Source of the DNA: Bacteroidales bacterium UBA3816
GTDB taxonomy: Bacteria > Bacteroidota > Bacteroidia > Bacteroidales > P3
DNA length: 6,790 nucleotides
NCBI GenBank assembly: GCA_002368955.1
Contig: DFDY01000021.1
Location: 1-6,790, forward strand
Reading direction: 5' to 3'
In this document: piece by piece, positions 6,047 to 6,790 of the stretch
Layout: each line of letters begins with the position of its first letter
Position numbering within the stretch: position 1 is the stretch's first letter
Program-made: the position numbers and the translations under genes
Notes under the pieces: generated by a model
What the model saw: the letters and a program-made list of their open reading frames with translations, nothing else
Told to the model about the DNA's origin: nothing
Databases searched by the model: none

Positions 6047-6312
6047 TCAGTAGGGAAAGCCAAACATCCTCAGGGAAATGTGGTTGCCAGAGCCATACTC
6101 AATGTTGTCGGCACTGGCATACAGCACACTGCCGTCTGGTTTGTGATGGAGTTTTATGTGTAGGAGCAGCATGGTGTTTTTCCCTATGCCACGAGAACCC
6201 GCACGCCTATTAGGGGCGTCTTCCACTCAATTTCGCTCTCGATATTGCGCACAAATTGGGTGTCTGTTCTGTTGTATTTTGCTGAGAAAGTGTTGAATAG
6301 TGTTTTCGTAAC
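6047..6312 (-). pseudogene. Collapsed AAA_14/DUF4143-type ATPase remnant
   Basis: Two adjoining minus-strand frames give a recognisable but broken protein of about 88 codons, against roughly 370-400 residues for the family. The first (6312-6199) reads TLFNTFS, YNRTDTQFVRNIESEIEWK and TPLIGVR. A one-base loss in a G-run near 6199-6201 then shifts the frame, which continues GSRGIGKNTMLLLHIKLHH and DGSVLYASADNI. This matches the family's Walker A (GARGVGKTTLLLQ) and LYVSADN strand, with Asn replacing the Thr/Ser after the P-loop Lys. Straight after ADNI the sequence becomes IEYGSGNHISLRMFGFPY and a TGA (6047-6049), resembling the family's extreme C-terminus (roughly IExGxGNxIPLWxFGxLY). So most of the ATPase and the DUF4143 region are deleted. 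No ATG begins the first frame; an in-frame TAG lies at 6313-6315. The end is 8 bases from the convergent regulator's stop. Confidence 0.68.
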
Positions 6313-6325
6313 CTATACTTTTAGA

Positions 6326-6355
6326 TGCAGATATACAACTTTTTTGTAATCTGCA
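6326..6355. repeat. 12-bp hairpin between the ATPase remnant and the ABM gene
   Basis: TGCAGAT plus TACAA (6326-6332, 6334-6338) pairs with TTGTA plus ATCTGCA (6344-6348, 6349-6355), leaving one bulged A (6333) and a CTTTT loop. It lies 19 bases past the stop of the minus-strand ABM gene. No T-run follows on the minus strand (TCTAAAAG), so it is not a standard intrinsic terminator, though it may mark or protect the 3' end of that mRNA. The rest of the 6039-6373 gap is the ATPase remnant. Confidence 0.5.
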
Positions 6356-6373
6356 CATTACTAAAAATCTCTT

Positions 6374-6790
6374 TTATCGGAGTTTCTTGAAGATGGTGGG
6401 CATCATCTCGGGCGAGAGGGGTTGGAAGTTGGGGAGGCGCAGGCTTTTGACCATCTGGGCGGTGCCTTGCTTGTATTTTTGGAAGTGCTCGGTGGTCAGG
6501 TGCTGCTGATAGGCGGCTTCGGAAGCGTAGATTTCCAGTATGCGTATCTGGTGGGGGTTCTCCTTGCTCTGCATGGGGAAGAGGCTGATGACGCCTGGCT
6601 CTAGCTCCAAGGAGAGACGATCCACCTCCTCGGCAAAGGTGAGATACTCGTTTAGATAGTTCGGATAAACTTCAATCTCGGCAATACGCACAATCATCTC
6701 TGCAGGGCTGCCTATGGCAGAAGGTCTGTTTTGACTCATGCCTAACAACCATTCGGCATTCTTGTGCAGAATCATCTCGGCAAAGGGGGC
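6374..6790 (-). CDS. Antibiotic biosynthesis monooxygenase (ABM) domain protein, 5' end uncertain
   Basis: The last 107 residues (from ATG 6697 to TAA 6374-6376) form an ABM-type dimeric alpha/beta-barrel domain, often annotated as putative quinol monooxygenase. Landmarks, counted from that ATG: MIVRIAEIEVYP (1-12), EPGVISLFPMQ (33-43), IRILEIYAS (51-59), YQQHLTTEHFQKYK (63-76, with H66 and H71) and VKSLRL (83-88). Such proteins are small, cofactor-free oxygenases or stress-linked proteins; the substrate here is unknown. The frame stays open upstream through ATG 6739 and ATG 6775 to the window edge, reading ...FAEMILHKNAEWLLGMSQ, which is not a signal peptide and is not AT-rich like local spacers. 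It may be the C-terminal domain of a longer protein, or a 107-residue protein starting at 6697. Confidence 0.8.
   Translation of the reverse strand, partial: APFAEMILHKNAEWLLGMSQNRPSAIGSPAEMIVRIAEIEVYPNYLNEYLTFAEEVDRLSLELEPGVISLFPMQSKENPHQIRILEIYASEAAYQQHLTTEHFQKYKQGTAQMVKSLRLPNFQPLSPEMMPTIFKKLR

Noticed and set aside
5800..6213. 137-codon open frame on the plus strand overlapping the Fur-family gene
   Set aside because: It is out of frame with a well-supported Fur-family gene and has no domain likeness; its right half crosses the ATPase remnant.

Overview
The window reads as chromosomal DNA of a Bacteroidota member, most likely order Bacteroidales and possibly Prevotella-like. Four things point there: a TATCTTTG element matching the Bacteroidota -7 promoter consensus TAnnTTTG, AT-rich leaders without clear Shine-Dalgarno sites, secreted protein families typical of that group (an FGE-like/'GLFSV...NLQY' fusion), and a remnant of an AAA_14/DUF4143-type ATPase common in these genomes. 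Coding regions are GC-rich and gaps between genes are AT-richer. Species cannot be fixed from sequence alone.

Layout, left to right. (1) Positions 1-108 are the last 35 codons of a class-III aminotransferase, best read as ornithine aminotransferase. An 18-bp inverted repeat follows. (2) 206-2212 (+) encodes a 668-residue secreted protein with an FGE/SUMF1-like domain that lacks the catalytic cysteines, fused to a second domain seen in Bacteroidota surface proteins. (3) 2424-3443 (+) encodes a 339-residue secreted protein of unknown function that starts with TTG. (4) 3466-5454 (-) encodes a zinc/cadmium-type P1B ATPase with a histidine-rich N-terminus. An intrinsic terminator lies just past its stop. 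(5) 5580-6038 (+) encodes a Fur-family, Zur-like repressor divergent from the ATPase. The 125-bp gap between them holds a -7 element, three helically phased TGCAAA hexamers and a terminator-type hairpin. (6) 6047-6312 (-) is a previously easy-to-miss pseudogene: an AAA ATPase collapsed to its N- and C-terminal ends by an internal deletion plus a frameshift. (7) 6374 to the right edge (-) encodes an antibiotic-biosynthesis-monooxygenase (ABM) domain protein, possibly the C-terminal part of something longer.

The one clear functional unit is the metal-efflux pair. The Fur-family protein probably senses zinc or a similar metal and controls the divergent exporter, itself, or both. The two secreted proteins are neighbours on one strand but have separate leaders and no shared pathway that can be read from sequence. 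I see no CRISPR array, tRNA, rRNA, insertion sequence or phage gene, and no convincing new multi-gene system. The most interesting items are the collapsed ATPase pseudogene, the structured zntA/regulator intergenic region and the non-catalytic FGE-like fusion.
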